Shown here piece by piece: positions 61,895 through 64,000 of a DNA stretch of 64,000 bases. The position numbers were made by a program, and so were the translations under genes. A model generated the notes under the pieces. It saw nothing but the letters and a program-made list of their open reading frames with translations. It had not been told where the DNA came from and ran no database searches. The DNA comes from Flavobacterium sp. 9 (GTDB lineage Bacteria; Bacteroidota; Bacteroidia; Flavobacteriales; Flavobacteriaceae): the NCBI RefSeq assembly GCF_002754195.1, contig NZ_PEEU01000001.1, positions 4,278,001 through 4,342,000 of the forward strand, given 5' to 3'. Within the stretch, counting starts at the first letter, position 1. Each line of letters opens with the position of its first letter.

Positions 61895-63568
61895 ATGAAA
61901 AAACTTTACCTACTCCTTCCTCTTTTATTGCCATTAATTACTTATTCTCAGGACATTCTTTGGGAAAAATCATACGGAGGACAACATGCCGATTATCTTT
62001 TTGACGCCCAGCCAACAGCCGACTATGGTTTTATTTTGGCAGGAAGCTCTGCATCTAATAAAACAGGAAATAAATCAGACGATAATCATGGAGATCTTGA
62101 TTATTGGGTTTGGAAAATGACTGAAAAAGGAGAACTTGACTGGCAGAAAAGTTTTGGAGGAAGTGGTTTTGACTTACTTCAAAGCATTAAAAACACAAAA
62201 GATGGCGGATTTATTCTGGCAGGAACTTCAAGTTCGGGAAGTGGTTTTCAAAAAGGTGAAGACTGTAAAGGGCTAACTGATTTTTGGGTTATAAAACTAG
62301 ACGCTTCAGGAGCTGAGCAATGGCAAAGAACAATTGGTGGCAATAGTTCAGATGAATTGTTATGCGCTTTTGAGACCAGAGACGGAGGTTATATATTGGG
62401 AGGTTCTTCAAGCTCCAGTCCCGTTTCTATGTCAGATATTAAACCGGATGCAAAGTCAGTAACAACTACAAAAGCGGATTTGTACAGTAAATCAGAAAAA
62501 AGCCGTGGAAACATGGATTATTGGATTGTGAAACTGGATAAACAAGGTGTTATTGTATGGCAAAAAACATACGGAGGTCAATATGCAGACTTACTCAGAA
62601 GTATGGAACAAACTACAGACAACGGTTATATTCTGGCAGGATATTCAAACTCTTCTATGTCTGGAGAAAAAACAGATAATAATAAAGGAATTGGAGATGT
62701 TTGGGTTTTAAAAATAAATGATGCTGGAGAAATAGAGTGGCAAAATTCCTATGGAGCAGAAGGCGATGACCAACCTTATGTAATTCATCAGACAAGTGAT
62801 GGAGGATATATTGTAGGGGCCAACTCAAACAGTACAAACCCACTTACTTCATTGGGCGGTATCGTTGGTAATGGAACAGATTATTGGGTTTTAAAATTAG
62901 ATGAAGAAGGAGGAGTTATCTGGAGTAAAACCTATGATTTTGGAAAAACAGACGTTTTGACTTCTTTGGTAGAAAACAAGGATGATCATACTTACCTCAT
63001 TGGCGGATATGCTCAAAGTGAAAACAGAATTCCAAGAGAAGGTATTATTGGAAAAGTAACCAACATGGTAGCTAAAGAAAAAGACGGAATCAACGATTAT
63101 ATCGCCTTAAAGATTGATGAAAAAGGAGAGGAATTGTGGAAGAAAACAGTTGGAAGTGCAGGCGAAGATATTCTTAGAAAATTGATAGAAACCCGAGATG
63201 GCGGATATTTAATGGCAGGAACCTCTAATTCAGGCGCTTCAAAAGATAGAAACTCCAATATTGGGGGTAATGATTTTTGGGTTGTAAAACTAAAAGACAA
63301 AACAAAGATCGAAAAAGTTAAATCTAGTATAGAAGCCGTACCCAATCCGGTATCGACTTATACCAACATCATTATAGGTTACGATTTTAGCTCAGGCACA
63401 GCCAGTGTTGTGGATATGACAGGAAGAACACTGCAAAATTTCAGTATTTCCAGCAGAACTGTTCCGGTTGATTTAAGTCCATATGCAGAAGGAATTTACA
63501 TCATCAATGTTAAAACAGATATAAAAACTGAGTCTGTAAAAGTGATAAAAAGAATAACAAGTAAATAA
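61895..63568 (+). CDS. T9SS-secreted beta-propeller-like repeat protein, paralog
   Basis: 557 residues, nearly the same protein as at 5651 in length and layout. Same signal peptide (MKKLYLLLPLLLPLITYSQ), same blade repeats, and the same T9SS sorting domain (VPNPVSTYTNIIIGYDF). Differences are spread and mostly conservative. It is again followed, 20 bases later, by an SpvB-like gene. The pair is thus a duplicated cassette. Confidence 0.88.
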   Translation: MKKLYLLLPLLLPLITYSQDILWEKSYGGQHADYLFDAQPTADYGFILAGSSASNKTGNKSDDNHGDLDYWVWKMTEKGELDWQKSFGGSGFDLLQSIKNTKDGGFILAGTSSSGSGFQKGEDCKGLTDFWVIKLDASGAEQWQRTIGGNSSDELLCAFETRDGGYILGGSSSSSPVSMSDIKPDAKSVTTTKADLYSKSEKSRGNMDYWIVKLDKQGVIVWQKTYGGQYADLLRSMEQTTDNGYILAGYSNSSMSGEKTDNNKGIGDVWVLKINDAGEIEWQNSYGAEGDDQPYVIHQTSDGGYIVGANSNSTNPLTSLGGIVGNGTDYWVLKLDEEGGVIWSKTYDFGKTDVLTSLVENKDDHTYLIGGYAQSENRIPREGIIGKVTNMVAKEKDGINDYIALKIDEKGEELWKKTVGSAGEDILRKLIETRDGGYLMAGTSNSGASKDRNSNIGGNDFWVVKLKDKTKIEKVKSSIEAVPNPVSTYTNIIIGYDFSSGTASVVDMTGRTLQNFSISSRTVPVDLSPYAEGIYIINVKTDIKTESVKVIKRITSK

Positions 63569-63588
63569 GTATCTAATAGAATTATAAA

Positions 63589-64000
63589 ATGTATATAAAA
63601 ACTATAAAAAATCACATTAAAATCTTTTGTTTTTTAATAGTGATTTTACTGACTTCGATAAAAATTGTCGCACAAACCACACCAGTCGACGGATTTAAAG
63701 CTCCTGATTTTACGCCAAAGTCTCCTGAAGCGTCAGCTTTTTTGAGATATGGAGAATACCCTGTTGATCTTTCTACAGGGGTACCTGGTATATCTTTGCC
63801 CATATATACTATTAAAGTTGATGATTTTGAAATTCCAATATCTTTAAGTTATCATGCTTCAGGAATTAAAGTCGGTCAGGAAGCAACTTGGGTAGGTTTG
63901 GGATGGAATTTGAATGCAGGTGCTCAAATAATTTTAAATTCCAGAGATGATGTTGATGAAAATGATGCTGAGATTGATAATCCTCAAAGAGATGCTGCAT
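63589..64000 (+). CDS. SpvB/RHS-like protein, N-terminal part (runs past window end)
   Basis: First 137 codons visible. Signal peptide (MYIKTIKNHIKIFCFLIVIL) almost the same as in the gene at 7342, then SPEASAFLRYGEYPVDLSTG, ISLPIYTIKVDDFEIPIS, LSYHASGIKVGQEATWVGLG and WNLNAGAQIILN. The same SpvB-like entry as the giant protein, but diverged outside the signal peptide. The rest lies outside the window. Confidence 0.85.
   Translation, partial: MYIKTIKNHIKIFCFLIVILLTSIKIVAQTTPVDGFKAPDFTPKSPEASAFLRYGEYPVDLSTGVPGISLPIYTIKVDDFEIPISLSYHASGIKVGQEATWVGLGWNLNAGAQIILNSRDDVDENDAEIDNPQRDAA

Overview
The window looks like a chromosome segment of a Flavobacterium-like member of the Bacteroidota. The signs are an AT-rich genome, type IX secretion (T9SS) C-terminal sorting domains, Bacteroidota-style RHS and LRR proteins, sparse Shine-Dalgarno sequences, TAnnTTTG-type -7 boxes, and a tRNA without encoded CCA.

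Layout. (1) 1-3994: end of an N-glycan degradation locus (GH92 mannosidase tail, Tat-exported GH125 mannosidase, ROK sugar kinase, Tat-exported glycosylasparaginase). (2) 4136-5139: two small membrane proteins. (3) 5651-19725: a secretion and toxin cassette made of a T9SS propeller protein, a 2754-residue SpvB-like protein ending in 25 tandem DUF5977-type repeats, an RHS protein with a probable L,D-transpeptidase-like C-terminal toxin, and an exported candidate immunity protein one base downstream. (4) 19726-28034: a GNAT gene inside a partly duplicated region, an exported Ppx/GppA-like protein, a double-glycine Cys-rich peptide, NIPSNAP, lipoprotein and homocysteine methyltransferase-like genes, and a triple RidA fusion between two paralogous small secreted proteins. 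(5) 28228-37414: a full urease operon (ureABC, E, F, G, D) with a NicO-like metal permease, a urea channel and an outer-membrane porin, facing an AraC regulator. (6) 37415-47506: tRNA-Glu and housekeeping or hypothetical genes, including TruC, an M13 peptidase, a methyltransferase and an LRR protein.

(7) 47647-61222 is a scarred accessory region. It holds XRE regulators, a frameshifted DUF4844-like gene, an orphan type II-C cas1 with a truncated cas2 fused tail-to-tail to a truncated aspartic protease gene, a zeta-type kinase with a 53-residue overlapping partner, an orphan RHS tip carrying a metzincin-like toxin plus candidate immunity gene, an IS3 element with a 3-bp target duplication, a 5'-truncated LRR/T9SS gene, an IS1-like transposase, and duplicated tRNA scars. 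(8) 61895-64000: a second copy of the propeller plus SpvB-like pair starts and runs off the window.

The best candidates for a little-described system are the repeated propeller/SpvB-like/RHS-toxin cassette, with its shared 5' leader and exchangeable toxin tips, and the small double-glycine peptide. Two families of intergenic hairpins with conserved loops run through the whole window and act as terminators. The family names given are from recognition of motifs, not from database searches.
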